Assembly (NCBI GenBank): GCA_003615045.1
Contig: ML014369.1
Span: forward strand, 1 to 21,272
Length of the DNA stretch: 21,272 nucleotides
From: Caulochytrium protostelioides
Taxonomy: Eukaryota > Chytridiomycota > Caulochytriomycetes > Caulochytriales > Caulochytriaceae
Reading direction: 5' to 3'
Positions 16,801 to 21,272 of this stretch are shown here, piece after piece; within the stretch, counting starts at the first letter, position 1, and each line of letters starts with the position of its first letter. The translations under genes were made by a program, and so were the position numbers. The notes below the pieces were generated by a model, which was given only the letters and a program-made list of their open reading frames with translations, ran no database searches and had not been told where the DNA came from.

Positions 16801-19328
16801 GAGCGAGCGCGGCTCTGCGATTCACGCAACGACGACTCGAGGCGCGCGACTTCCTGCTGTGCGGCGGTCAGCGTTTCCGTTTTGGCGTCCGTGATGAGCT
16901 GGCGCTCTTTCAGCAAACTAGTGGCGCGGGCCAACTCGTCGCGGGCTTGCTCGAGCGCCAGCTGGGTGCTCGCCAGCTCGCCCTTGGTGCTGGCGACCTC
17001 GAGCCGCACCTCGTCCACCTGGCTGCGAGCCTGATCAAGGTCAGCATGCAGCGTCGTGTTAGTGGCTTGGAGCTGCGCCACTTCAGCCTGCTTGGCCTCG
17101 AGCTCGCGGGTCGTCCGCTCGCGCAGGAAGTCCAGCTCCTGGCTGACACTTTCCTTCTGCTGGCGCTCCGAAGACAGCGCAAACTGGAGGCGCGAAATCG
17201 ATTCCTCCAGCGCGGTCGTCTTGGTAATGTGATCCATGCGCGCCAGCTCGTGGGCGCGGGCCAGCTGGCTCGCTTCGTTGGACTTGGCCTGCAACGCCTT
17301 GGCCGCACGCTGCTGTTCGGCATGGAACTGCGCTTGCAAGGTCCGCAGCTCGGCCGCCCGTGTCTCAGCAAGCTTCGAGGCGTCGGTATAGGCGACATTG
17401 GCCTTGTCGAGCGCTTGCTGGAGGCGGTGCAAAGTTTCTTTCAGCTCGCGCTCGCGCTTCGCCGCGGCCTGCTGCGCGGTAGCAAACACGTCTTCGCGCT
17501 CTTCTGACAGCGACTCGAGCGTGCTGATCTTTTTGACCAGCACCTCGCGCTCGGCATTGAAGCCCTCCATCGTCCGCGCCAGCTGGGCTTCAGCCTCGCG
17601 GGTTTTGCGGTGAACGAGACTCAACGCTTCCTCGTGGCGACGCTCCAGACTCTGGTGAGTATCCTTGAGCCGGTGGATCTCCGTATCCCGCTGGACGAGC
17701 GCGTCGCGGAGTTGCTTCAACTCCTGGACATGCGTCGCGACCGCCGACTCGGCGACGTTGAGCGCGTCGCCCTGCGCTTGGTACAGGGATTCGAGATGCG
17801 CGTGCACGTCGCGGTGCTTCTTGGCCTCGCTCTGGCGCAGCGTATGCAGCGTCTCCTGCTCCTGCTCCAGCGCATGGATCCGCGCATCGCGCTCGTCCAA
17901 CGCGCGCTGCAACACCTGGTCCTCGCGGCCCAGACCCGACCGCAGGTCGCGGATCATGGTCTGTGCTGCGGCCAAGTCGGCTTCGAGCTGGTGAAGCTTG
18001 TTGTCGCGCGTGCGCAGCTCCGCGGCGTGGTCTTCCTTGTACGCCTTGAGCTGGCGCTCGAGCGCTTCGACGGCACGGTGCTGCGACGTGGCGGCCTCTG
18101 ACTTGGCGTTGATCTGCGCCTCCAGCCGGCTCACGGCCTCAGCCCGCGCACGTTCGAGCTCATGCATCTCGCGGCGGTAGCGCGACAGTTCCGCCTTGAG
18201 GGTGTGCACTTTTTTCCGGTACGCGTCGCGCTCGCTGACGCGGGACGCTGTCGCTTCCTCGAAGCTCTTTTGAACCGCGTGCAGCGAGTTCTGCAGCTCT
18301 TTATAAGCGTCCTTGGACTGCTGCGCGATCTGCGAAGAACGGTGGCGCTCCTGCTTCAGGTCATCGTGCAAGCGGTCGACGGCCTGCTTATGCTCTTGGC
18401 GCAGGGCAGTGATGGCGTCCTCACTCGCTTCGCGCGCATCGATGGCTTGCTGGAGCTCCGCCTGCAGCGTCAGCAGGCTCTTCTCGAGCAGCGCTTGGCT
18501 GCTCGTCTTTTCAGTCGTAATGCGGTTCAGCATCGCCTGCAGTTCTTTGCGGGCATGCTCGGTCACATTTACCTGGCGCTGCACTTTCTTGAGCTCCTGC
18601 GAGGTCTTGAGCGTCGCATCTTGGAGGTTCTCCTGGCTGGACTGCAAGTGGTTCTTGAGCAAGTGGTTCTGCTTCTCGAGCTCCTCGACTTTCTTTTGCA
18701 GATGTGAGGTTTTGGCAATGCGGTCCTGAGCGGCGCCCGTGAGCTTTTCGGCTTTGTCGAGGTTGGCCCGCAGCGCATGGTGTTTCTTTTCCAGGTCATG
18801 CAGCTCGCGGTCCTTTTTCGCCGACTGCTGCTGCAAGTGCGCGCGCTCCTTGACAAAGCCCTGAAGCTGCGACGAGTACTGATGGATCTTCTCCTCCAGC
18901 GCCTGCACCTGCTGCTCATAGGCCTGCGACTGCTGCTCATACACGGTGCGCCACTTGTCGGCATCCTTCCGTGCTTTCACGATGTCCTCGCCGGACGCAT
19001 GGCGCGACAGCGACGACACGGGCTGTGGCGGCGGCGCGTCAGCCAGCTGACGCGGAGCTACAGAGAGAGACGCCGTCGCCGCCATCGTCGTCGCGGCCAC
19101 AGAGACCGTGGAGGCAACGTAGTGGCGGCTGCTGTGGACGCCGTTCGCATGGGATGCTTTGGCATCGCGCAGCCGTTCAAGGCGTTCGATGAACGCCGAG
19201 CCGCTGCCGCTTGACGGAGCCGCGGCGGCGGTCGCGGCGTCGGGCCCCGAGGCTCCGGATGCGGGAGGGGCAGAGGCGGCCGCCGAGCGCGACGGCGACG
19301 ACGGGCCTGCGGCCGCCAGGGAGGACAT
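4803..19328 (-). CDS. Giant coiled-coil protein (4,841 aa) with RHAMM/Xklp2-like C-terminal motif
   Basis: A single uninterrupted exon. The ATG at 19328 is the first in-frame ATG; the frame is open further upstream but only to a GTG. Residues 1-113 are Ser/Ala/Pro-rich. From about 114 (GEDIVKARKDADKWRTVYEQ) to about 4727 the protein is Gln/Glu/Ala/Leu-rich heptad sequence with one proline (DLAPQV, about residue 3927) before the C-terminal motif. Residues 4680-4707 contain IFGHANPKQKIRH and LKEENVSLKKEV, matching the C-terminal signature of HMMR/RHAMM and KIF15/Xklp2, which targets those proteins to spindle poles or microtubules. The tail is Pro- then Ser-rich and ends NTSFMSRH. There is no kinesin, myosin or SMC ATPase domain. 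A spindle or microtubule scaffold or tether is inferred; a Golgin-type tether is the alternative. Several internal repeat blocks are listed separately. Confidence 0.9.
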   Translation of the reverse strand: MSSLAAAGPSSPSRSAAASAPPASGASGPDAATAAAAPSSGSGSAFIERLERLRDAKASHANGVHSSRHYVASTVSVAATTMAATASLSVAPRQLADAPPPQPVSSLSRHASGEDIVKARKDADKWRTVYEQQSQAYEQQVQALEEKIHQYSSQLQGFVKERAHLQQQSAKKDRELHDLEKKHHALRANLDKAEKLTGAAQDRIAKTSHLQKKVEELEKQNHLLKNHLQSSQENLQDATLKTSQELKKVQRQVNVTEHARKELQAMLNRITTEKTSSQALLEKSLLTLQAELQQAIDAREASEDAITALRQEHKQAVDRLHDDLKQERHRSSQIAQQSKDAYKELQNSLHAVQKSFEEATASRVSERDAYRKKVHTLKAELSRYRREMHELERARAEAVSRLEAQINAKSEAATSQHRAVEALERQLKAYKEDHAAELRTRDNKLHQLEADLAAAQTMIRDLRSGLGREDQVLQRALDERDARIHALEQEQETLHTLRQSEAKKHRDVHAHLESLYQAQGDALNVAESAVATHVQELKQLRDALVQRDTEIHRLKDTHQSLERRHEEALSLVHRKTREAEAQLARTMEGFNAEREVLVKKISTLESLSEEREDVFATAQQAAAKRERELKETLHRLQQALDKANVAYTDASKLAETRAAELRTLQAQFHAEQQRAAKALQAKSNEASQLARAHELARMDHITKTTALEESISRLQFALSSERQQKESVSQELDFLRERTTRELEAKQAEVAQLQATNTTLHADLDQARSQVDEVRLEVASTKGELASTQLALEQARDELARATSLLKERQLITDAKTETLTAAQQEVARLESSLRESQSRARSLETSNRHLQQQEAAVSRTAESLTRELTVYKQQAHRWQDRRAQFQATEAELKETVRRITSENERLQQSVQAAETSIAERRESKAQAVHAVSHASQADAQQYETRIASLVSTVETLRKSLQESQKQVAASLQRKAEVQVGKYAAEERVVLLEAELSNHKIDVSHLRQTHTRADQELGAVIQDRNQLRLQLQKLERELLNTRQELDDKMAHTVLLREQLQEAGQNGAALHRTRSDLSAAQADLEAQVAALTQQVKDRDTRLAQVQDELTQLRHALEDEQAAHQHVQAQRDQTVAQLAADEERHTQQLRAAEALAESTQKTLLSTEHQLEGAVRQRKLADGTIQQLRVELASVEQRGQDLTAQLLRIEQERASLAQNVAAMDHEGVKLRARVEQQTLAIEALQRDKVQLEQSVAQHEQTGSQHAQQLSEVQQQLAKQKSALQAEQQKLAHSEQRRTKLEKAMLQNNEASRAEHARLTAELTSVSDALQAARSDLLTLQANYLEAQAQTTSFKQTRDLLENRITTLEQQLVASEARWQSQLDAKAAELASVSEALHKASNALQAKEAALEQATRDGQAAAHALADLQVAAELDQAKHAAQTEQLTLDHQAMDAARQTAEEQLAAERAALATSRDETARVQAQYATQREALEATIKELRALVDERQTDVAAARDAVATVRRELADMLERAVVAEQREAQLKETFDAFQEASKGASTSSQDTMKKLSDEIQRRDDKNLSLTKRLSQEQAHAHELSARLSAKERAYDALNDEVQGKLRQLNAQIATQTTQIAQLDASLTATQSELAAERERLAETDRERTTLAAALTAAREQHARDASAQETHVASLQEALAASQAASEQQAQRISQLTAERDDLADTLATVRSELAHTQSTSQAALRQRQQQLDEMTQSRQQLEQQLEAAAALQNDLQHEISQLKATADTSKQALETERDQLLAAIATHKAALAEATASLAMVRDTLVAKETTIETLETRCEALRDELATASDAHDAWVQSSQSEANTAQDTIVTHEATIRRLRDEMALLAQDVTSRQLRIEELNRTEQQLLSQLAAAEVGAKDDVARLEARLVRYDGQVNQLAEELEETKIQLRLSQDSVEELEQKNTRLQDALSDKSDSAQQFASQLQEELDSRQSTLTELQRELERLQDDLARKTSEHATTESLLKALQLQTSDHTALSKQEMASLHDQMTQLGTEMAELRVTLANKERQLATVEQTAALTEKALSHAQMQLATEQGRGQALEQRVQSLTGSLRTAETKLSECQLQLSKERHRVRSVEEKLDVAQDTVMIYEEKTSMIKKELAESKDAVRSLKRDGEAKTTTIQHLQEDMTRAKHAQSDAQHAIDTQARQLASVTAERDERAASLAAVQAELARAHDRVETLEQQREALERDRDAVQVALSETERLRAAETARLTAEVRDVEAQSAADLARLESELRDTAARLDVELSEAKAQLRESSEHLVAEAARVQTLELQLRQAQADHEAQLRKAEADHDEQQRRAQAAYDAKLGQIQATFDAKLGQAQAAFDAKLGQIEADHAMQLRQAQADHAQAAAEYDTQLRHLQAKHDEQVRQAQAEYDAKLSQIQSQHEAQARQAQVDHKEQLDQVQAKHDEYVRQMQTDHDERVRQAQADHDELVRQAQADHDAKLRQAQADLAALQAQAEQTEQQLTADKARLEDEVNEVKAQLAYAQDHVSASQDRIHQLQDQLDAAKETAAQLKTQAALTQSEAHTEAARLQGELAAVQASYASEQAHLVDAQARVQQLQTELQAEHEAAQSREAALQASLTASEDRYASETARLEVEVGEVRTQLAIEQEHAKQVELKLDGATSQVHHIEKKLFSAQKALAQQTERAELSATHLTEVKAQYAQAQRDLQRSSERHGEAALRANTLAEELRQREARVTTLTAELEMTKAELVAEQKHAKSLEVQLGSATSRLERTESRLETRDLEAAAEQAELSQLENRVAELQQQRDDAALEAERTEALLRSEQQLVTTLESQLSAVTQRLERTESRLAAAESAHTATQAALTDCEGRLADTEKRVADRDDRLADAENRVADREGRLADAENRVTAAQRERDDAANHVATLREELSAQQAHQAKLEAELRSTADEAQRVREQLHTAETRLAAEQSAVHDIQRDLTIAQNTIAASASRVADLEAAYEAEKKHAKTVEQRLEIASSEADDLQKQLNRTVKQVEQAREQAQKAELDLVRVTTLYSAVQSKAEEAKTAFEAERVHARAVETKLETAQNEANAARRQLDVLQSQYETAQARCAALDADMQRLQASHEASVARSGEQLQRAEAELDAVRREHRDLSDASRRRVASLEAQLAQETEGHARLRDERDDTHAKFLTCEATLNDTEARLQHEVQALAEAQNQLADAQADLRHVTQQHAHASERLRDLEAELSSAQAARERDQQLSEAQVHELEHQLASQQHETQKAQQQLSEAQQRVATLGDALRDAEDRCRLESHELQEANQQLAAQATQLRQCERDLTALMSQLDQAENAHREVDGEASRRVASLEAQLAQEKQLIARLRDERDDTQTKFLTCEATLNDTETRLQHEMSVMADLQSQLSEAQADIRQLRQQSAHAAERLRAAEQELTSAQQARQHHTQISGQQLHELERQLSAQQAETRRAQQQLSEAQQRLGTVEDALDDAEARYRNETKALQDATQQLTESERELDAQRETTRRVEQQLSDARLRLTEAQAALADSGDRSRVEAGALQQANQRVADVTQQLQDLEAELAAQRDETETAKQHMADAQARVTQIQAALDDSDDRYRRESDELQNANLQLSELERQLRAQQDATRRAEQQLREAEQRVRDAEAALTDTGSRYRHEAQQLQEAHQKTRDAERQLAAQRSEHQRLQQQLSDAETRIETLQEALDNAEQRYRTESTELQTAHQHVAAGEARVRQLERELAALTDQVQLAENHRQQGAASLTRETSVLQSQIADLEKRLLHEQNSGDAANHERDVLQEQLATMEAALDTAKRQGETDAQRLHELETLMATEQTELDAVTEHLTRLESALESERQTVSTLQTELSHAQQTLKTTQDLARDAERRESEATTRVNDLAPQVARLERELRECETTLRACQKARDVAQHQVAAMEAQLSSETGQTGTLQQRVAQLTNKLMDARMAAKEAEYTAKHAEEDAQRLAAELSDCRSTLSSTQSTLFDVQGKAVKDAETIKNLNEAVQQATQARDRERRDADQLRADAREVDALLSQETRTTDELRKELDRQHAQLAASERTCSDLQAQLITATARADQLERQVGLDDVQQRERDDELSRLQSALSHAETALTEQAAKVDALERKLLESGSAVSEAQHELDAARQQHETDQTRLAVLETEIDTLTRRLESEQASTRELRAEISSQSAALSKAQADLVAEHAGTESVKRHVAELQEYVQTSEQLRTKHHDLQQQLDAVVDERDRLSAQLRRAQASIQALQQDSDMEHDEVRTLKNNLAQQKSGAMELQARVDDLEHRLTTERASGEKMRAKLAEDGERLRELDNALRGARDKLKAQSSQQHQKQSDVQRALEAAQHQCRTLERELAASQQQVADARDQIQQLAQARDAAVAQQQQLEAQVASLSAQNEELEGMVAELEAGRTHLERLLTAHDDDVRVQQMQLETQLQQQRDAFEQMQREHDAAVAQLETDLAALSGDLETLKRRNEALEQENTRLTAHVGELDANATNSTSAQDYRIRLLQDQKHEVEATTRAQAEEIQTLREEIKRIQMASRDTSRSFNALKARHDSETRDVKEALDAARREIQQYKADLQETRRTAADMTEQQTMQVERLTAQLTALQKGGQLNESELRKLEEETARIFGHANPKQKIRHLGLLKEENVSLKKEVLITRQERDDARRRAAQLAREVEAIQSGHGSHPPPSHAPSQSKPARGMAATATATTSGPPAAPSGRDLGRAVRLGRTTAASSAASLPSTDETTRGLAYAIQAGSNDRDLDHDSSLDFGLGASHSMSRNTSFMSRH
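5208..5291 (-). other. HMMR_C-like (RHAMM/Xklp2) motif in the giant protein
   Basis: Codons for residues 4680-4707. The pattern GH-x-N-x-KQKI-x-H, then LK-x-EN-x-x-LK-x-EV, is shared, from memory, with the C-terminal leucine zipper of vertebrate RHAMM (GHQNLKQKIKH...LKDEN) and, less closely, KIF15. In those proteins the segment directs centrosome or spindle localisation. A basic stretch (RQERDDARRR) follows, as in RHAMM. The remaining 134 residues after it are disordered in character. Confidence 0.75.
8058..8918 (-). repeat. Five tandem 56-residue (8-heptad) coiled-coil repeats
   Basis: Residues 3471-3757. Each copy follows the plan ELERQL-AQ-x-x-TRR-x-x-QQLS-A-x-x-R, then AL-x-D-x-x-DRYR-x-E, then LQ-x-ANQ. 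Distances between successive DRYR-type landmarks are 56, 63, 56 and 56 residues, so every unit is a whole number of heptads. A sixth, separate copy lies in the upstream half of the 591-bp duplication (HELEHQLASQQHETQ, near 9510). Confidence 0.88.
8643..9824 (-). repeat. 591-bp tandem duplication within the giant gene
   Basis: Copy 1 (9824-9234, residues 3169-3365) and copy 2 (9233-8643) both begin RRVASLEAQLAQE and share RDERDDT, KFLTCEATLNDTE and RLQHE at a fixed offset of 591 bp (197 residues). Some nucleotide stretches are still identical, for example TCACACGTGAGGAACTTGG at 9721 and 9130. The copies diverge more toward their C-terminal ends. The second overlaps the 56-residue array. Confidence 0.88.
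10574..10700 (-). repeat. 42-bp (14-residue) tandem repeat
   Basis: Three copies of a 14-residue unit of the form GRLADAENRVADRE at about residues 2877-2919. The two most similar DNA copies, sharing CACGCGGTTCTCGGCGTCGG, are exactly 42 bp apart (10575 and 10617). Two heptads per unit keep the coiled-coil phase. Confidence 0.85.
11811..12359 (-). repeat. Hendecad array: sixteen 11-residue repeats plus one 7-residue unit
   Basis: Residues 2324-2506. Units read like VRQAQADHDEL, LGQIQATFDAK and LSQIQSQHEAQ, with an aliphatic residue at position 1, A/I/V/M/L near position 4, and an aromatic or His at position 8. Sixteen 11-residue units and a single 7-residue unit (AAEYDTQ) account exactly for the 183 residues. 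An 11-residue period gives a nearly straight or slightly right-handed coiled coil, unlike the heptad rod on either side. Confidence 0.9.
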
Positions 19329-20460
19329 GGCGCCCACAGCAGATGGAGACCGTGCGCGCGCGCCGTTGTCCTCAGCCGGACCTCGGTCGACGGATCGTCG
19401 ACGGCAGGCCGCGGCGGCAAGAGGATTCCACCACACGTGGCGGACGGACCAGGAATCGATCCCGCGGGGTGAACCCGGTCTGCTGGTCGGCCGATCGACA
19501 GGCCGATCGATCAACAAATCCGTCCGGTATGGGGAGGCAGCGGCGAACACGGGTGCTTGAGAGCGAGGCCTCGGGAAGGAGGAGAAACAGGTCGCCGTGG
19601 TCGTCGAATGGAGAGCTAGGGGAAGGGCCCTTAAGCGCGCGAGCTGTTGGCAGCCTGCAGCCAGCGTGGCGTGGCCCGTCCAAGGCGGGGTGGTTCACCC
19701 GCGATCGGGACGACGCGTCTGCCCGGTCGTATGGAGGCCCACACACCGACGAGGACGGGCGTTCGGGGGCCTACCTCCAGAAAAGCAGGCGCCGGGTGGA
19801 GTAGCGGGCGGGAGACAATCGGGTCGGGATTCCGTGGCAAATACGCGTGGTGTGCTGCTCCAGGATCACCCGTTGCTCAACCCGTGGGGGGAGTGTCGGT
19901 GATCGTGCCGGCCGACGAGTCACCGGTCGAGTCACCGGCGGGTACTGGTATACGCGGATGCGGCAACGAGAGGATTCAGGCTCTCCAGGGCGCCGTCATG
20001 CCGTGGCCCGATGGAAGGGCGCCGGGCCGTCGAGTCAATGATAGGAGGTGGCGGACCAAGTGTTCTGGGCACGGCGGATGTCTCCGAGCGCCAAGCATGG
20101 GGGAAGGGCACGTCGGGCTGATGGGCGGCGGCCTGCGCCCCCGGCCACTCCGTTCAAGCGGCGGCGGCTGCGCCTCCTGGTCCCGCTCGTCCTCGCACAG
20201 GCGGCCATACCTGTACCCCCCACCGCATTCACCGTGGTGCACCGTCATACGGCGACGGCCCATACGACCCATGGCGACCATGGCGACGACCGTCGACCGT
20301 CTTCCGGCGCTGCTGCCGGTCACGCCGCCGCTGCTGGATTGACCGGTTCTCGGTTCACGGGCACGCCCTGCGGCTGAGGCCGCCGCCGCAGGCCCAGGAC
20401 GGGCGCAGAGCGGCACTCGAAACACAGGTCCTACCCCACGAGAGCCAGCCAGCGCCCACA
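19329..20460 (-). promoter_or_regulatory. Upstream region of the giant gene; no confident gene
   Basis: This should hold the promoter and 5' leader of the giant gene. I see no TATA box or CCAAT cluster. The region has a directly repeated GGCCGATCGA (19489-19498 and 19501-19510). Many frames are open because the DNA is GC-rich, but their products are Arg/Gly/Pro-rich with no recognisable domain. One minus-strand frame (20713-19976) has an Ala-rich start and a donor-like GGGGTAGG near 20425, which is not enough to call a gene. Confidence 0.4.
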
Positions 20461-20480
20461 TGATGGCGGCGGCGCCGGCG

Positions 20481-20516
20481 GCGGCGCTCGCAGCGGCGCT
20501 CGCAGCGGCGCTCGCG
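20481..20516 (+). repeat. Three 12-bp tandem copies (GCGGCGCTCGCA)
   Basis: Two perfect copies and a third with one change. Read on the plus strand after the ATGs at 20460 and 20463, it gives a hydrophobic Ala/Leu run (AAALAAALAAAL) resembling a signal peptide; on the minus strand it gives an Ala/Ser run. The surrounding 20460-20850 sequence is Pro/Ala-rich in the plus frame and unrecognised. Confidence 0.85.
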
Positions 20517-20851
20517 GCGGGACGGCCGGCAGGGGAGCCGCCGATGGCCCCGCCCGCGGTCGACGGGCAGACGGCGTGCCGGCGGGCGTCCTGGAGCACC
20601 CGCCGTCCTGCGCCGTCGCCCGCCGCGGCCCCGGCGTGGGCGCCGCCTCCGAGGGCTTTTCCGCCTTGCGCGGCACGCGTGGCGGACGCCGTCGTGGACG
20701 CCGCCGCCGCCATGGGCGCTCACGGCCACGGCGGCCTGCCGCGTTTCAGATCCACGGCCGGCGCCGTCGGAAGGTGGACGCCGCGGCCGCTGGCACGGGG
20801 GCCAATTCAGACGCCGCCGCCGTTTGTCGGCGTCCACCGGCACCCTCTCAC

Positions 20852-20895
20852 GCGATGCGATGCGATGCGATGCGATGCGATGCGATGCGATGCGA
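20852..20895 (+). repeat. (GCGAT) pentanucleotide array
   Basis: About nine perfect copies of GCGAT, ending at an EcoRI-like GAATTC. A five-base unit shifts frame with each copy, so it argues against stable coding sequence at this place. Confidence 0.95.
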
Positions 20896-21085
20896 ATTCG
20901 GAGACCGCGGCGGCCGAAAGGCATGGCCGCGGGGGTGGCGGAGCCAGCGCACGCGGCACGCGGCAAGGGCCACCAAATGTCCTACCGGGACGGCGGAAAC
21001 GCCGACGCGGGAACGGATGAATCATCGCTGACGCGCGTGACGCGACATCGACCGATACACGGGGCGGAGAGGCGCAAAGCGCGTC

Positions 21086-21245
21086 ACGCGTCGTGATTTC
21101 ATGGCTCAGCCGGCGGCGAAATAGACAATTCACGCGTCGGTGGTGAAAAGAAGCGGCTCCCGATCGACATGGGGGGGTTCAGACCATCTCTTGAGTTTAT
21201 ATGTCGGAGCATACCGGGATGAAATGATCAGCAGACCGAGTAACA
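21086..21245 (+). promoter_or_regulatory. Possible promoter of a right-edge plus-strand gene
   Basis: Base composition becomes clearly more AT-rich here. Two ACGCGT (MCB-type) boxes lie at 21086-21091 and 21132-21137; in fungi such boxes are bound by MBF at G1/S genes. A TATA-like TTTATATG starts at 21196. A minimal upstream ORF (ATG AAA TGA, 21219-21227) precedes a candidate start at 21246. The same TATA-like stretch reads CATATAAA on the minus strand, so direction is not certain. Confidence 0.3.
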
Positions 21246-21272
21246 ATGATGACTCTGCCAGTGCATCGCATT
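21246..21272 (+). CDS. Possible first codons of a gene leaving the window
   Basis: ATG ATG ACT CTG and so on stays open for nine codons to the window edge (MMTLPVHRI), with A at -3. On the minus strand the same DNA is also open from the edge to a TAA at about 21200 (ending SADHFIPVCSDI), which could be the C-terminus of a gene entering from the right. Sequence beyond the window would decide; I favour neither strongly. Confidence 0.2.

Noticed and set aside
8334-17507. Long Leu/Arg-rich open frames on the plus strand opposite the giant gene (for example 8334-9563, 15313-16542, 15831-17507)
   Set aside because: They are antisense shadows: CAG, GAG and GCG codons read backwards become CTG, CTC and CGC, giving LLL/RR-rich products without stops. 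No domain is seen, and the minus frame is clearly the real one.
4803-19328. Annotation as myosin heavy chain, SMC protein or kinesin
   Set aside because: Such names come from generic coiled-coil similarity. There is no P-loop ATPase or motor domain at the N-terminus, and no SMC hinge or head.
19440-19520. Possible tRNA T-arm (GGGATCGATTCC, minus strand)
   Set aside because: The loop has the wrong length, the stem has a mismatch, and no D-arm, anticodon arm or acceptor stem can be drawn around it.
19329-19550. N-terminal extension of the giant protein to 19550
   Set aside because: The extension starts at GTG, has no ATG of its own, and its composition (Arg, Pro, Trp) does not match a conserved domain. 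The first ATG at 19328 has a fair context and a typical Ser/Ala start.
20460-21020. Plus-strand ORF with a signal-peptide-like Ala/Leu start
   Set aside because: The hydrophobic start is a 12-bp tandem repeat, the frame then runs through a pentanucleotide array, and overlapping frames on both strands are equally open. There is no supporting domain.

Overview
This window looks like nuclear DNA of a GC-rich fungus. The clearest taxonomic marker is an 80-residue Cox9-type cytochrome c oxidase subunit, the fungal form of this protein. A Mon1 homologue carries a short spliceosomal intron (GT...AG, 140 bp), and coding third positions are strongly G/C. I cannot fix the lineage from sequence alone; a high-GC early-diverging (zoosporic) fungus or a high-GC basidiomycete would both fit. 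I see no transposon, virus-like element, rRNA, tRNA or CRISPR array.

Layout, left to right. Positions 1-129 hold the start of a minus-strand gene that runs off the window, with a TATA/CRE promoter at about 160-228. MON1, the Rab7/Ypt7 GEF subunit, is on the minus strand in two exons (2370-2237 and 2096-470). It is interrupted in frame by GAC/GTC triplet arrays, and a third array lies just after its stop. Positions 2371-3780 are simple-repeat-rich and contain weakly supported, unrecognised minus-strand coding segments. COX9 is on the plus strand (4181-4423). It converges on one giant intronless minus-strand gene (19328-4803, 4,841 aa) that fills two thirds of the window. The last 1.9 kb is the upstream region of the giant gene plus low-complexity DNA, ending in a more AT-rich stretch that may hold the promoter and first codons of another gene.

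The main object of interest is the giant protein. It is a nearly proline-free coiled coil of about 4,600 residues, with a Ser/Ala/Pro-rich head and a C-terminal motif closely resembling the centrosome/spindle-pole targeting end of RHAMM (HMMR) and of Xklp2/KIF15, but with no kinesin motor. Inside the rod are several internally amplified blocks: a 16-copy 11-residue (hendecad) array, a five-copy 56-residue (8-heptad) array, a 591-bp tandem duplication, a 42-bp repeat, and a scattered motif whose copies are spaced by exact multiples of seven residues. I infer a very long spindle or microtubule-associated tether or ruler whose length evolved by heptad-preserving duplication. The genes shown do not form one pathway: respiration (COX9), endosome/vacuole traffic (MON1) and probable cytoskeleton (giant protein) are simply neighbours.
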